Both the position numbers and the translations under genes were made by a program. From the NCBI GenBank assembly GCA_003635255.1, contig PYJC01000065.1, positions 1 through 64,000 of the forward strand: 64,000 nt of DNA, given 5' to 3'. The notes beneath the pieces were generated by a model that saw only the letters and a program-made list of their open reading frames with translations, ran no database searches and was not told where the DNA came from. Numbering within the stretch: the stretch's first letter is position 1; each line of letters opens with the position of its first letter. This DNA comes from Candidatus Poribacteria bacterium (lineage in GTDB: Bacteria > Poribacteria > WGA-4E > WGA-3G). Shown here in pieces: positions 17,863-26,608 of the stretch.

Positions 17863-18784
17863 TGGAATCAGGCAAATCGCCGTTATTGGCGCAGGGCTGA
17901 TGGGACACGGCATCGCACAAGAGTTCGCATGCACAGGCTACCGCGTCCTTATGCACGATGTTACCGACGAACACCTTGAAACCGCACGTATCCAGATTGA
18001 GAAAAACCTCAATATACTCGCCGAAAACACCGTTATTGAACAAAAGAGTATTGCGCCAACGCTGCAGCGCATTCAAACCGCTACTGAACTATCGGCAGTC
18101 GCCGAGAACGCTGATTTTGTCGTCGAAGCCGTCACCGAGAATTTGGCATTAAAACAACAGATATTTGAGGAATTAGATGCGATCTGTCCACCGCACACAA
18201 TTTTAGCAAGCAATACAACCGCATTGATGCCAAGCCAGATCGGTGTAAATGCGAAACGCAAGGATCAGATACTCAACACCCACTATTTTAATCCGCCTTA
18301 CCTGATTCCGTTGGTCGAACTCATTCGCAGCCCTGATACCTCCGATGAAACGGTCGCTGTGACTTTTGACCTCTTAACGGCAATCGGAAAAACGCCTGCG
18401 ATTATTGAAAAAGAGGCACTCGGTTTCGTCGGACCGAGATTACAAGCCGCCCTTATTCGGGAGGCATTCGCAATCGTAGAACAGGGCATTGCCAGTGCTG
18501 AAACCGTTGATCTCGTCGTGCGGAACAGTTTCGGACGCAGACTCAGCGTCGCCGGTCCCTTTGAGGTCTTTGAACTCGCAGGGTGGGACCTCGTGCTTGC
18601 CGCCTTTGAAGAACTCTATAAAGACCTTAACAGTTCCGAGGACATCAATCCACTCCTCCGACAAATGGTTGAAGCTGGCAAACTCGGTGTGAAATCTCAG
18701 GAAGGCTTCTACAGTTGGACAGATGACAAGATACAGGCACTTCGAGACCGGATGAATCGCGCATTGATACGGCAAGCAAAGTAG
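17852..18784 (+). CDS. 3-hydroxyacyl-CoA dehydrogenase family protein
   Basis: The protein has 310 aa, with N-terminal NAD-binding GAGLMGHGIA, EAVTEN and NTHYFNPPYLIPLVE, then the C-terminal helical dimerisation domain (GFVGPRLQAALIREA). It is probably an NAD-dependent oxidoreductase for a 3-hydroxy acid or its CoA ester. The track start at 17747 is inside rsmI; AAGGAG at 17841 places the start at ATG 17852. A micro-hairpin of the GGCA..TGCC family follows the stop. Confidence 0.88.
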   Translation: MTVDGIRQIAVIGAGLMGHGIAQEFACTGYRVLMHDVTDEHLETARIQIEKNLNILAENTVIEQKSIAPTLQRIQTATELSAVAENADFVVEAVTENLALKQQIFEELDAICPPHTILASNTTALMPSQIGVNAKRKDQILNTHYFNPPYLIPLVELIRSPDTSDETVAVTFDLLTAIGKTPAIIEKEALGFVGPRLQAALIREAFAIVEQGIASAETVDLVVRNSFGRRLSVAGPFEVFELAGWDLVLAAFEELYKDLNSSEDINPLLRQMVEAGKLGVKSQEGFYSWTDDKIQALRDRMNRALIRQAK

Positions 18785-18786
18785 TA

Positions 18787-18804
18787 GGCAGACTCCGTTC
18801 TGCC
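18787..18804. repeat. GGCAGA..TCTGCC micro-hairpin before a start codon
   Basis: A 6-bp stem with a 6-nt loop ends 8 bp before ATG 18813. It belongs to the small family also seen at 19517, 24585 and 27192. Confidence 0.55.
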
Positions 18805-18812
18805 GTCCACAC

Positions 18813-19517
18813 ATGCAAAGTAAGATATTAGACAAACTCCGCTCGGTTTCCGTCCACAAAAAGCGTTTTTTTCTCTTTTTGCCTGTAGTTCTGGTTGGGC
18901 TGATTGTTCTCGGAGTCTATCATAGACAGATTTGGGAATATCTCCTTGAACTCACTGCTGCTTTTCAGAGTATTGAAACGGCACGTGCGTACATCGCCGG
19001 TTATGGCGCGCTCGCACCTGTTATATCAGCGATTCTCATGATCTTTCAGAGCGTAATCGCACCGCTGCCGGCGTTCCTGATTACCTTTGCAAATGGATTA
19101 CTATTTGGCGTTTGGTGGGGCGCGGCATTATCCTGGAGCAGCGCGATGCTCGGGGCTGCACTTTGTTTTTTTATCGCCCGTCTCCTCGGCCGACCGGTCA
19201 TCGTTAGGTTGTTAAATGAATCCGCTGTCAACACGTCTGACCGGTTTTTTCAACGATACGGCAAACATGCAGTGCTCATCGCCCGTTTAATTCCTGTTAT
19301 CTCTTTTGATGCTATCAGTTATGGGGCGGGCCTCACCGACATGCGGTTTTTAGGATTTGCTATCGCCACCGGAATCGGGCAACTGCCAGCGACGCTACTG
19401 TATTCCTACCTCGGTGATCGCGTGACACGGAGTATCAAAGCACTGTTTTGGGGATTCGGACTCGTTATATCGGTTTCGATTATAATCGGACTTGTAAAAC
19501 AGCGAGAAAAGGCATAG
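18813..19517 (+). CDS. TVP38/TMEM64 (VTT domain) membrane protein
   Basis: The protein has 234 aa. An N-terminal helix (FFLFLPVVLVGLIVLGVY) is followed by the VTT/DedA-like core: PLPAFLITFANGLLFGVWWGAALSWSSAMLGA, then YGKHAVLIARLIPVISFDAISYGAGLTDM, and a final helix. The family is proposed to translocate or handle lipids in the inner membrane. It is probably co-transcribed with neighbours on both sides. Confidence 0.88.
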   Translation: MQSKILDKLRSVSVHKKRFFLFLPVVLVGLIVLGVYHRQIWEYLLELTAAFQSIETARAYIAGYGALAPVISAILMIFQSVIAPLPAFLITFANGLLFGVWWGAALSWSSAMLGAALCFFIARLLGRPVIVRLLNESAVNTSDRFFQRYGKHAVLIARLIPVISFDAISYGAGLTDMRFLGFAIATGIGQLPATLLYSYLGDRVTRSIKALFWGFGLVISVSIIIGLVKQREKA

Positions 19518-19533
19518 GCACAGTCCGCGTGCC
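19517..19533. repeat. GGCAC..GTGCC micro-hairpin before a start codon
   Basis: A 5-bp stem with a 7-nt loop overlaps the upstream stop codon by one base and ends 17 bp before ATG 19551. Confidence 0.5.
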
Positions 19534-19550
19534 ATACACAAAAAACTATT

Positions 19551-20330
19551 ATGACTATGAAACTATACCTCATTGCTTCCCTCAGTTTTGCGATGATCGC
19601 ATTTGCTTGTCGATCAACAGAACCACAAAGCTTCAAACAGAAACAGCAGAGATACCCTCGCGTCCGGGCGGCCTTTGCGGAAAAAGACAGCCAACTCCGC
19701 AGCCTGTTCGCAGATCACGGTATCCCCTATCCACCACAGAAACTCTTTATCCAAGTTTTCAAACAGGAGAAAATCTTGGAAGTCTGGGCGTTTTCAACAT
19801 CTGATGCCGTTTTCAAGCTTGTGAAACGCTACGCTATCTGCCGCACATCAGGAAATTTGGGACCCAAAAGACGCGAAGGCGACTTGCAAATTCCAGAAGG
19901 TTTTTATCACATTGATAGATTTAACCCGAAAAGCAACTTTTATCTATCGCTTGGCATTAATTATCCGAACCAAGCGGATAAGATTTTGGGCAAAAAAGGT
20001 GAACTCGGGGGTGATATATTTATACACGGCGGATGTGTCACGATCGGCTGTGTTCCAATCACTGATGAATGTATTAAGGAAGTCTATTGGTTGGCGGTGC
20101 AGGCGAAATCAAACGGACACTCAAAAATCCCTGTGCATATTTTTCCAACAAAATTGGACGATCGTACAATGACGCGCTTAAAAAATACTTTTCCAAATAA
20201 CGACACCCTGATAAACTTTTGGAAAAATCTGAAAATCGGATATAATTGGTTTGAACAGTCCCAGAAATTGCCAATGATCTCAATAAATCGGGACGGCACA
20301 TATCAGTTCTCGGATTCTTCAGAAGAATAA
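19551..20330 (+). CDS. L,D-transpeptidase (YafK-like), putative lipoprotein
   Basis: The protein has 259 aa. The catalytic YkuD motif is IHGGCVTIGCVPITDE, with the nucleophile Cys in TIGC and the His in HGG. This form is typical of YafK-type enzymes that remodel peptidoglycan crosslinks or tether proteins. The N-terminus (LIASLSFAMIAFAC) looks like a lipoprotein signal. Translation may begin at ATG 19551 or ATG 19557. The Gfo/Idh gene follows after 13 bp. Confidence 0.83.
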   Translation: MTMKLYLIASLSFAMIAFACRSTEPQSFKQKQQRYPRVRAAFAEKDSQLRSLFADHGIPYPPQKLFIQVFKQEKILEVWAFSTSDAVFKLVKRYAICRTSGNLGPKRREGDLQIPEGFYHIDRFNPKSNFYLSLGINYPNQADKILGKKGELGGDIFIHGGCVTIGCVPITDECIKEVYWLAVQAKSNGHSKIPVHIFPTKLDDRTMTRLKNTFPNNDTLINFWKNLKIGYNWFEQSQKLPMISINRDGTYQFSDSSEE

Positions 20331-20343
20331 GAGGAGATTCAAA

Positions 20344-21321
20344 ATGGTTCGTATAGGTGTAGTCGGAGTGGGTGGCATGGGAAACGGCCATTGCAACGCG
20401 CTCCCTAACGTTGAAAATTGTGAATTTGTAGGCGTGGCGGATCTTCGCTTGGAAGCGGCGGAAGCCGTTGCTGAGCGACTTCAGATTCGCGCCTTCCAAG
20501 ACTATCAGGAATTATTTGCTGTTGTGGACGCTGTCGTCGTCGCGACACCCCCTGTTGCACATACACAGGTCGTCATTGATGCAGCGGAGGCGGGCGTGCA
20601 TGCCTTCTGTGAAAAACCGCTCTCCTTGACACTCGCTGACGCAGATGCGATGATTGAAGCATCGGATAAGGCGGGCACGCATCTGATGGTCGGACAAGTC
20701 CTGCGCTTCTATCCTGTCCATGAGCTCGGTAGACAAATGGTGGACAACGGCGACATCGGAGACATTACCTACATTGAAACCGATTATACGGGGCCCTATA
20801 ATGCCCCGCGCGGCCGACCCGAAAGCTGGTACGGCACTGTCGGTGGACTCTTGGAAAACGGCATCCACAAATCTGACCTGATTAACTGGTTCGGTGGCAC
20901 TGCACTGACGGTCGCTGCTGAGGTCGGAAGTTTCTCCGGACACGACGATTGGGAAGATTACACCGTCTCACTCATCCGATACGATTCAGGGGCGGTCGGT
21001 ATTTTACGGTGGGGCGGTTTCCTCGGCGCACGCGGCACCAACGATACGATTATTGACGGTTCCGAAGGATCACTCCGTCTGAATATGTCAGCCGATCTCG
21101 CCTATCTCAAAAAGCGCGGCGGCGACTGGGAAGAAATCGTTCCAAATCGCGAGGGACCGCACGGCGTCGTCGGTGAATTAACCCATTTTGTTGATTGTGT
21201 CCGAGAGAACAGAACCCCGATGATTGACGGTAGAGGTGGAAAACACGCCGTAGAAGTCGTTTTGGCAACCTACCAATCGGCGAAAGAGAAAACCAAGGTC
21301 ACATTACCGATGGAGGAATAG
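20344..21321 (+). CDS. Gfo/Idh/MocA-family oxidoreductase
   Basis: The protein has 325 aa. It has N-terminal Rossmann GVVGVGGMGNGH, the ATPPVAHT strand, the conserved FCEKPLSLT (the EKP motif with catalytic Lys) and a C-terminal beta-sheet domain containing GGLLENGIHKSDLINW with the His used in sugar/inositol oxidation. It is NAD(P)-dependent; the substrate is probably a sugar or cyclitol. AGAGGAG lies upstream. Two related enzymes are at 28242 and 49072. Confidence 0.9.
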   Translation: MVRIGVVGVGGMGNGHCNALPNVENCEFVGVADLRLEAAEAVAERLQIRAFQDYQELFAVVDAVVVATPPVAHTQVVIDAAEAGVHAFCEKPLSLTLADADAMIEASDKAGTHLMVGQVLRFYPVHELGRQMVDNGDIGDITYIETDYTGPYNAPRGRPESWYGTVGGLLENGIHKSDLINWFGGTALTVAAEVGSFSGHDDWEDYTVSLIRYDSGAVGILRWGGFLGARGTNDTIIDGSEGSLRLNMSADLAYLKKRGGDWEEIVPNREGPHGVVGELTHFVDCVRENRTPMIDGRGGKHAVEVVLATYQSAKEKTKVTLPMEE

Positions 21322-21329
21322 AAGGGCGC

Positions 21330-21413
21330 GGCTGGAAGGCTGGAAGGCTGGAAGAATGGGAAAGAGCCCAACTTTCCAACCTTTGAGCCTTCTAACCTTC
21401 CAATCTTCCAACC
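21330..21413. repeat. GGAAGGCTGG / CCTTCCAACC inverted repeat
   Basis: The left arm is three tandem GGCTGGAA-type units and the right arm carries CCTTCCAATCTTCCAACC. A second member of the family is at 48303-48363. It fills the gap between the Gfo/Idh and EamA genes. Confidence 0.65.
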
Positions 21414-21423
21414 TTTAAAGCCT

Positions 21424-22293
21424 ATGCTCTTCCTTGTTCTCAACATCATCCTGCTCTCAGGCTTTGGGCTTTTCCTCAAGCATGCCAAAAACAACCAGCA
21501 ACGCCTAAACCCTATCGGCTTTGTCAACTACCTCACTGCGTTCTTTATCAGTATCTGGGTACTCTCTCAGGAATCAGACTTTGAATTCTCAAAATTGACC
21601 TTCGCGTTAGGCATATCAAACGGCGTGACGTATGCGCTCGGATTTGAGTTGTTCACTATCGGTATCCAACTCAGTGGGATTGTTGTCACGGCAGCACTCG
21701 TCAGACTGTCGATTGTGATACCAATTCTGGTGGCGATGATATTCTGGCAAGAGATCCCGAACCTATGGCAGACCATCGGACTTATCTTGACTTTCGCTGC
21801 GATTCCACTCCTCAGCCAGCGGGAAAAAGAACCGACTTATGCATTCACTCCTGACAAGCCGGAAGTGCCTCAAGGTTTAGGATTCGCTGTTGCTATTACG
21901 ATTCTGCTGGTCACCGGCATCTCACGCCTCACCATGAAAGCCTTCAACGAAATGTGTCCTATTGACGAGAAATCGCTCTATATGAGCCTGCTTTTCGGTG
22001 TCGCCACAGTTATCTATTTCGGTATATGTCTCTATCAAAAAATATGGCCGAATTGGTGGGAAGTTTTCTATGGTGTGCTGATAGGCGTCTGTAATGTCGG
22101 TGGCAGTTGGGCACTCCTCATCGCATTGGATCAAGTCAGTGCGTTAATCGCTTTTCCGATGTCAAGTTCCGGTGGCGTGCTGTTCACGATGTTCGTTGGC
22201 ATGGTGTTCCTCCATGAACGGCTGAGCCGAACCTCTCTCATCGGTGCCTTGGTTGCAACCATTGCATTAATCTTTGTCAATTTGAAGCCATGA
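21424..22293 (+). CDS. EamA/DMT-superfamily transporter
   Basis: The protein has 289 aa with about ten hydrophobic helices arranged as two five-helix halves, typical of drug/metabolite exporters. The loop after the fifth helix (SQREKEPTYAFTPDKPEVPQG) separates them. SSSGGVLFTMFVGMVFLHERLS near the C-terminus corresponds to the conserved EamA stretch containing LxExL. The substrate is unknown. The start lies next to the upstream repeat with no strong Shine-Dalgarno site, so it is moderately certain. Confidence 0.8.
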   Translation: MLFLVLNIILLSGFGLFLKHAKNNQQRLNPIGFVNYLTAFFISIWVLSQESDFEFSKLTFALGISNGVTYALGFELFTIGIQLSGIVVTAALVRLSIVIPILVAMIFWQEIPNLWQTIGLILTFAAIPLLSQREKEPTYAFTPDKPEVPQGLGFAVAITILLVTGISRLTMKAFNEMCPIDEKSLYMSLLFGVATVIYFGICLYQKIWPNWWEVFYGVLIGVCNVGGSWALLIALDQVSALIAFPMSSSGGVLFTMFVGMVFLHERLSRTSLIGALVATIALIFVNLKP

Positions 22294-22349
22294 TTTGCTA
22301 TGAGCATTTAGTTTTCCAATAAAAGCGAACGCCGAATTGCAGCAACCTT

Positions 22350-22583
22350 CTGTAGGAGCGAGCTGTGCTCGCGATCTTCTGTAGGAGCGAGCTGTGCTCG
22401 CGATCTTCTGTAGGAGCGAGCTGTGCTCGCGATCTTCTGTAGGAGCGAGCTGTGCTCGCGATCTTCTGTAGGAGCGGGTGTTTTTGCTTGGGTATTTCTG
22501 CGTATTTTTTCTCGCTCGCGATCTTCTGTAGGAGCGAGCTGTGCTCGCGATCTTCTGTAGGAGCGAGCTGTGCTCGCGATCTT
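22350..22583. repeat. Tandem REP-like array with one disrupted unit
   Basis: Six near-identical 29-bp units (core TGTAGGAGCGAGCTGTGCTC) run head to tail: four at 22350-22465 and two at 22526-22583. Each contains a GCGAGC-TGT-GCTCGC hairpin. The unit at 22466-22525 is expanded to 60 bp because a copy of the GTGTTTTTGCTTGGG word (22478-22498) plus extra sequence lies between the two hairpin arms. There are no spacers, so it is not CRISPR. A dispersed relative is at 32163. Confidence 0.85.
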
Positions 22584-22633
22584 CTGAGCAAAAGCCTAAA
22601 ACTAAATAGCCCTACCCTAAAGCAAAGACAAAT

Positions 22634-22662
22634 TTGACTTTAGCCGTAAAATATGGTATCAT
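22634..22662 (+). promoter_or_regulatory. sigma70-type promoter upstream of the CopD-like gene
   Basis: TTGACT (22634-22639), 17 bp, TATCAT (22657-22662). Transcription would start about 20 bases before ATG 22691, which supports that start over the TTG at 22634 that overlaps the -35 box. Confidence 0.65.
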
Positions 22663-22690
22663 TTATGAAAAATCGGGATTCAGAAAAATA

Positions 22691-23173
22691 ATGCGGGAAA
22701 GCGTAGAACTTGTCATTCGAAGCATCCACCTGATAGCGTCAATCGTCTGGTTCGGAGGCGTACTCTTTTCTACCTTCATCGCAATGCCAATCCTGCGGCA
22801 AAATTTGCCACCGCAAGACCTGTTAGCAGTCCACAACCGTTTTCGCACTTGGATACGATTGATGATTCATATTCTCCTGACAACGGGCGCGATGGTGTTC
22901 TTTATCGTTGCATGGAATAACGGATTTTTTGCACAGCAGAGTGGTAGCGATTTCAAAACCTATGTGTTAACTTTCGTCGCAAAACTTGCAGCGTTTGGAC
23001 TCATGGCACTCTTTTGGGGACTATATAGTTCGCTCTATCGGCGACACCTTGAGATTACGCCACCCGACAGCGAAGCACATCACAGCCAGAGTCCTTATAT
23101 CAATATCTGGAGAGGCTTGACGCTGATTGCAGGTTTAATCGTTTTCGCGCTTGCATTGTTAGTAAAAAACTGA
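22691..23173 (+). CDS. Four-helix membrane protein, CopD-like
   Basis: The protein has 160 aa. Four hydrophobic helices are visible. The first carries SIHLIASIVWFGGVLFSTF and the second begins after HNRFRTWIRL; conserved His/Trp positions of this type occur in CopD and related DUF families that may bind haem or copper. The track start (TTG 22634) overlaps the promoter, so I use ATG 22691. The function is not certain. Confidence 0.6.
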   Translation: MRESVELVIRSIHLIASIVWFGGVLFSTFIAMPILRQNLPPQDLLAVHNRFRTWIRLMIHILLTTGAMVFFIVAWNNGFFAQQSGSDFKTYVLTFVAKLAAFGLMALFWGLYSSLYRRHLEITPPDSEAHHSQSPYINIWRGLTLIAGLIVFALALLVKN

Positions 23174-23204
23174 TTTCAAAACACTATATCTCTTCGCTAT
23201 TAAA

Positions 23205-24572
23205 ATGACAGATACAAAAGTTCAGGCAGTCTCATGGAATATCACCCGATTGTGTAACCTGAAATGTACGCACTGCTATCTCCCCGCAGGATTCGTAGAC
23301 ACAAATGAGTTAGAGAGCGGAAACTTTCAATTATCTGATATTCAAAATTCTACGGAATACTCGCGGGACGCGGAATTAAGCCAATCCCAATGTTTTCGTG
23401 TCATTGATGAGATCGCCGAAATCAATCCACACATCCTCCTCATTCTCACTGGTGGTGAACCGTTATTACGTCCAGATATCTTGGAGATATCGAAATATGC
23501 CTCCGATACCGGATTTCTTGTTGTCATGGGCACAAACGGTGTACTGCTCAACGATGCGGTGGTTGAGCAGATGCAACAGCACGGTGTCACCGGTGCTGGT
23601 GTGAGTCTCGACGCTATCCGACCGACAGACCACGACAAGTTTCGGGGGATGGAGGGCGCATGGAAGGCGACAATGAACGGTGTTGAAGCACTCAAGCGCG
23701 CACAAATGGACTTCCTCGTTCAAACCTCGGTAACGCAGTGGAATTACGACGAAATTCCAAAAATTGTAGAGTTCGCATATCAACTCGGTGCCAAAGTCTT
23801 AAACCTCTATTTTCTCGTCCGAACCGGTAGAGGTAAGACGGTGATGGACCTCACGCCTACGCAATATGAGAAAATGCTTGAGACGATGTTCGAGTTGCAA
23901 GCAGCCTATACCGGGAAGATGCTCATCGCTGCGAAATGCGCCCCACACTACAAGCGCGTTATCTATGGGCAACAATCCGACTCCGCCTTCCTCCAAGGCT
24001 ATCCCAGTGGCACATGTCCGTGTGGTATCTACTACTGTCGCATCACGCCTGAGGGTGAATTAACCCCGTGTCCCTATCTGCCTGTTAGCGTTGGAAACCT
24101 CAAGGATGAGAGTTTCGTTAAACTCTGGAATGAATCAAAAACTTTTCAGGATTTAAGAAACCGAAACCTACTTGAAGGGAAGTGCGGCGCATGTGAATTC
24201 AAGGAGGTATGTGGCGGTTGTCGGGCACGTGCTTATGCGACAACTGGCAACTACCTCGCTGAGGATGCATCATGCGATTATCAACCAGGGACACAACCTG
24301 TTGCTGAAATGGAAGGGCAACACGCTACACCACCTGTTCAGATTGAAAAAAGGATTGCTTTTGCAACGGAAACCGATTACGATTTGCAATGGACGGCAGC
24401 AGCAGAAAAACGGTTGAAACGAGTCCCATCATTTGCACGCGGTATGGTCGTCAAAAGCGTTGAAAAATACGCACGCGAACACGGCTACCGGGAGGTCACC
24501 CCTGAATTGATGCAAGCCGTCAAAAAACGATTCGATGAAACCGGCATCCCATCTTTCAGACCAAAACGCTAA
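23205..24572 (+). CDS. Radical SAM/SPASM protein with C-terminal PCP_red domain
   Basis: The protein has 455 aa. The radical SAM cluster motif CNLKCTHC (Cys17, 21, 24) is followed by LTGGEPLL. A SPASM-type Cys-rich region lies at about 270-345 (CGIYYCR, CPYLPV, CGACEFKEVCGGC), ligating auxiliary Fe-S clusters. The last 60 residues (WTAAAEKRLKRVPSFARGM ... YAREHGYREVT) match the PCP_red domain found in protochlorophyllide reductase subunits and in haem-modifying radical SAM enzymes. It probably modifies a peptide or tetrapyrrole; the substrate is unknown. Two PhyH genes and a second PCP_red protein (26123) follow on the same strand. Confidence 0.85.
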   Translation: MTDTKVQAVSWNITRLCNLKCTHCYLPAGFVDTNELESGNFQLSDIQNSTEYSRDAELSQSQCFRVIDEIAEINPHILLILTGGEPLLRPDILEISKYASDTGFLVVMGTNGVLLNDAVVEQMQQHGVTGAGVSLDAIRPTDHDKFRGMEGAWKATMNGVEALKRAQMDFLVQTSVTQWNYDEIPKIVEFAYQLGAKVLNLYFLVRTGRGKTVMDLTPTQYEKMLETMFELQAAYTGKMLIAAKCAPHYKRVIYGQQSDSAFLQGYPSGTCPCGIYYCRITPEGELTPCPYLPVSVGNLKDESFVKLWNESKTFQDLRNRNLLEGKCGACEFKEVCGGCRARAYATTGNYLAEDASCDYQPGTQPVAEMEGQHATPPVQIEKRIAFATETDYDLQWTAAAEKRLKRVPSFARGMVVKSVEKYAREHGYREVTPELMQAVKKRFDETGIPSFRPKR

Positions 24573-24584
24573 TGCAAAATAATA

Positions 24585-24602
24585 GGCACACGCCGCTGTG
24601 CC
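24585..24602. repeat. GGCACA..TGTGCC micro-hairpin before a start codon
   Basis: A 6-bp stem with a 6-nt loop ends 28 bp before ATG 24631. Same family as at 18787 and 27192. Confidence 0.55.
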
Positions 24603-24630
24603 GTAACAATGACCACAATAGGAAATTTGT

Positions 24631-25356
24631 ATGCTAACCCCGGAACAGATAACATTTTTTCAGGAGCATGGATACCTGATTCTTAAAAACCTCATTGATT
24701 CGGAGGTAATTGACGCATGGCGGGAGCAGGTCTGGAAGCATTTTGGTTCCAGTTTTGAAACACCGGAGACGTGGCCCAACGATTATGAAATTCCGGGATT
24801 CAGTTTCTCACCGGTTTTTGGACACCTGCCTGCGATGCAAGAAATTAGCGAACAACTCGGTGGTGGACAATTTTTTACGGGGGGCGGCGGTTCACCGATC
24901 ATCAAATGGCCCAATCCCGAAGAAGCGTGGGAAATGCCCAAGGACGGACACATCGACGCGTATGGTGCCGTTGCTGGCTGGAGTCCTTTTATGTTCGGGG
25001 CAACAACTTATCTCTATGATGCTAAACCCAAGGGCGGTGCTTTCATCTTTTGGCCCCGAAGTCATCAATCAACGCACAAGTATTTCCTCCAATATCCTGA
25101 GCAGATTGATGGCAGTTTCTACGATATCGAAGATTGGGGATGGCATGTGCTTTCAGATTTATCGCCAGAAGGACCCCGTGAGTTTATTGGTGCCGCGGGT
25201 GATGTTGTCCTCTGGCACGCCTTTCTCTGCCACACCGGATCGGAAAATGTGAGGGATGTCCCCCGTTTCGGTCTCTTTGCACGCTATGCCCATGAAAAAC
25301 GGGACGAGATTAAATATGAAATTCCAGACGACCTCTGGAAATATTGGGCAATTTAG
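24631..25356 (+). CDS. Phytanoyl-CoA dioxygenase family protein (copy 1)
   Basis: The protein has 241 aa. The Fe(II) facial triad is seen in GHIDAYG (His-x-Asp) and a distal His in WHAFLCHTGSENV; an Arg for 2-oxoglutarate follows (VPRFGLF). PhyH enzymes hydroxylate small molecules or acyl-CoAs using 2-oxoglutarate and oxygen. It is a tandem duplicate of the next gene: the first residues, the GGGSPIIKWPNPEE loop and the region around FLQYPEQIDGSFYDIEDWGW are nearly identical. Confidence 0.85.
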   Translation: MLTPEQITFFQEHGYLILKNLIDSEVIDAWREQVWKHFGSSFETPETWPNDYEIPGFSFSPVFGHLPAMQEISEQLGGGQFFTGGGGSPIIKWPNPEEAWEMPKDGHIDAYGAVAGWSPFMFGATTYLYDAKPKGGAFIFWPRSHQSTHKYFLQYPEQIDGSFYDIEDWGWHVLSDLSPEGPREFIGAAGDVVLWHAFLCHTGSENVRDVPRFGLFARYAHEKRDEIKYEIPDDLWKYWAI

Positions 25357-25392
25357 GAAATGGTTATCAGCCATCAACTTGAGGGAACCCAG

Positions 25393-26112
25393 ATGCTTAC
25401 AGCAGATCAAATTGCATTTTTTCAAGAACACGGATACCTTATCCTTGAAAATTTTGTTGATTCGGAGATAATTGATGAATGGCGGGAACAGGTCTGGAAA
25501 CATTTCGATTCCAACCTAAATACGCCAGAGACATGGCCCAACGACTATGTGGTCCAAAACTTCAGTTTTTCGCCACTATTCGGGCAGCTGCCTGCAATGC
25601 AGGAGATTACCAAGCAACTTGGGGGTGGACAATTTACCGGTGGAGGGGGTTCACCACTCGTCAAATGGCCCAATCCTGAAGAGGAATGGTCAATGCCCGG
25701 TAGCGGACACATTGATGCATACGGCCCCGGCGGTTGGAGTCCCTTTATGCTCGGCGCGACAACCTATCTCTACGATGTTGAACCCGGCGGTGGTGCCTTC
25801 GTCTTTTGGCCCCAAAGCCACCAGTCGACGCATAAATACTTCCTTCAATATCCTGAGCAGATTGATGGCAGTTTCTATGACATTGAGGATTGGGGATGGC
25901 ATGTGCTTTCGGATTTATCGCCAGAAGGACCCCGCGAATTTATAGGGGCCGCCGGCGACGTTGTGCTATGGCACGCATTTCTCTGCCATACCGGGTCGGC
26001 GAATATCAGAGACATTCCCCGTTTTGGGATCTTTGCGCGCTACTCCCATCAAAAGCGGGAAGAGATTAAATATGAAATTCCAGAGAACCTCTGGAAATAT
26101 TGGGCAGTTTAA
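25393..26112 (+). CDS. Phytanoyl-CoA dioxygenase family protein (copy 2)
   Basis: The protein has 239 aa. It has the same motifs as copy 1 (GHIDAYG, WHAFLCHTGSANI, IPRFGIF) and the same start context (MLTADQIAFFQEHGYL), so I use ATG 25393 rather than the track's 25360. Long stretches are almost identical at the nucleotide level, pointing to a recent tandem duplication or gene conversion. The divergent parts lie in residues 40-60 and 95-115, around the substrate pocket, so specificity may differ. Confidence 0.85.
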   Translation: MLTADQIAFFQEHGYLILENFVDSEIIDEWREQVWKHFDSNLNTPETWPNDYVVQNFSFSPLFGQLPAMQEITKQLGGGQFTGGGGSPLVKWPNPEEEWSMPGSGHIDAYGPGGWSPFMLGATTYLYDVEPGGGAFVFWPQSHQSTHKYFLQYPEQIDGSFYDIEDWGWHVLSDLSPEGPREFIGAAGDVVLWHAFLCHTGSANIRDIPRFGIFARYSHQKREEIKYEIPENLWKYWAV

Positions 26113-26122
26113 GGAGGGAAAT

Positions 26123-26536
26123 GTGAAAGAACAAACAAATGCACAAGAACGGCTTACAGATGTAGAAGAACGCTTGACGCGTGTCGAAAACCTACTCGTT
26201 AGCATCAACGAGAAGTTGGACCAGCGTTCCAATGTCGGTGAGGTAGACACAGAGAAGGCGGAAGCGTTCAAGGAGTGGGTGACCGATTACGTCTCAATGC
26301 GGTTACAACAACTCGTACCAGAGACATGCGATCATCCCGATGAAGCCCTATTTCAGGACGGTCCCTACCTCGATAACACCACAGTGCCTTGCACAGAGGA
26401 AGTTGAACATCGGGTTAAACGGATACCGATCCCTTTTGTCCGAGAGATGGTCGTCCAACGTGTCGCTGAAAACGCACGGGAGGCTGGCGTTGAACGCGTA
26501 GATATTGACTTTTTCGAGAAAGCCGCTACATTTTGA
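26123..26536 (+). CDS. Coiled-coil protein with C-terminal PCP_red domain
   Basis: The protein has 137 aa. A GTG start at 26123 sits five bases after a perfect AAGGAGG; the ATG at 26121 is followed at once by TGA. Residues 5-40 form a coiled coil (LTDVEERLTRVENLLVSI). The C-terminus (EVEHRVKRIPIPFVREMV, then AENAREAGVERVDIDFF) is the same PCP_red fold that ends the radical SAM enzyme at 23205. The two may bind each other or a shared cofactor. It begins 10 bp after the second PhyH gene, so all four genes look like one operon. Confidence 0.75.
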   Translation: MKEQTNAQERLTDVEERLTRVENLLVSINEKLDQRSNVGEVDTEKAEAFKEWVTDYVSMRLQQLVPETCDHPDEALFQDGPYLDNTTVPCTEEVEHRVKRIPIPFVREMVVQRVAENAREAGVERVDIDFFEKAATF

Positions 26537-26608
26537 CAATGCAAAGCCACAGAGGAGTTCCCTCTGCCTAATTTTGATTGGAAGGACTTCTTAAAGGCAC
26601 CGCTGTAA

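Noticed and set aside
22350-22583. CRISPR array
   Set aside because: The units are contiguous with no spacers and each is an internal hairpin; this is a REP-like tandem array.
22298-22591. 97-aa minus-strand ORF
   Set aside because: It is a translation of the REP tandem repeat (repeated ARSYRRSRAQLAP-type text), not a gene.
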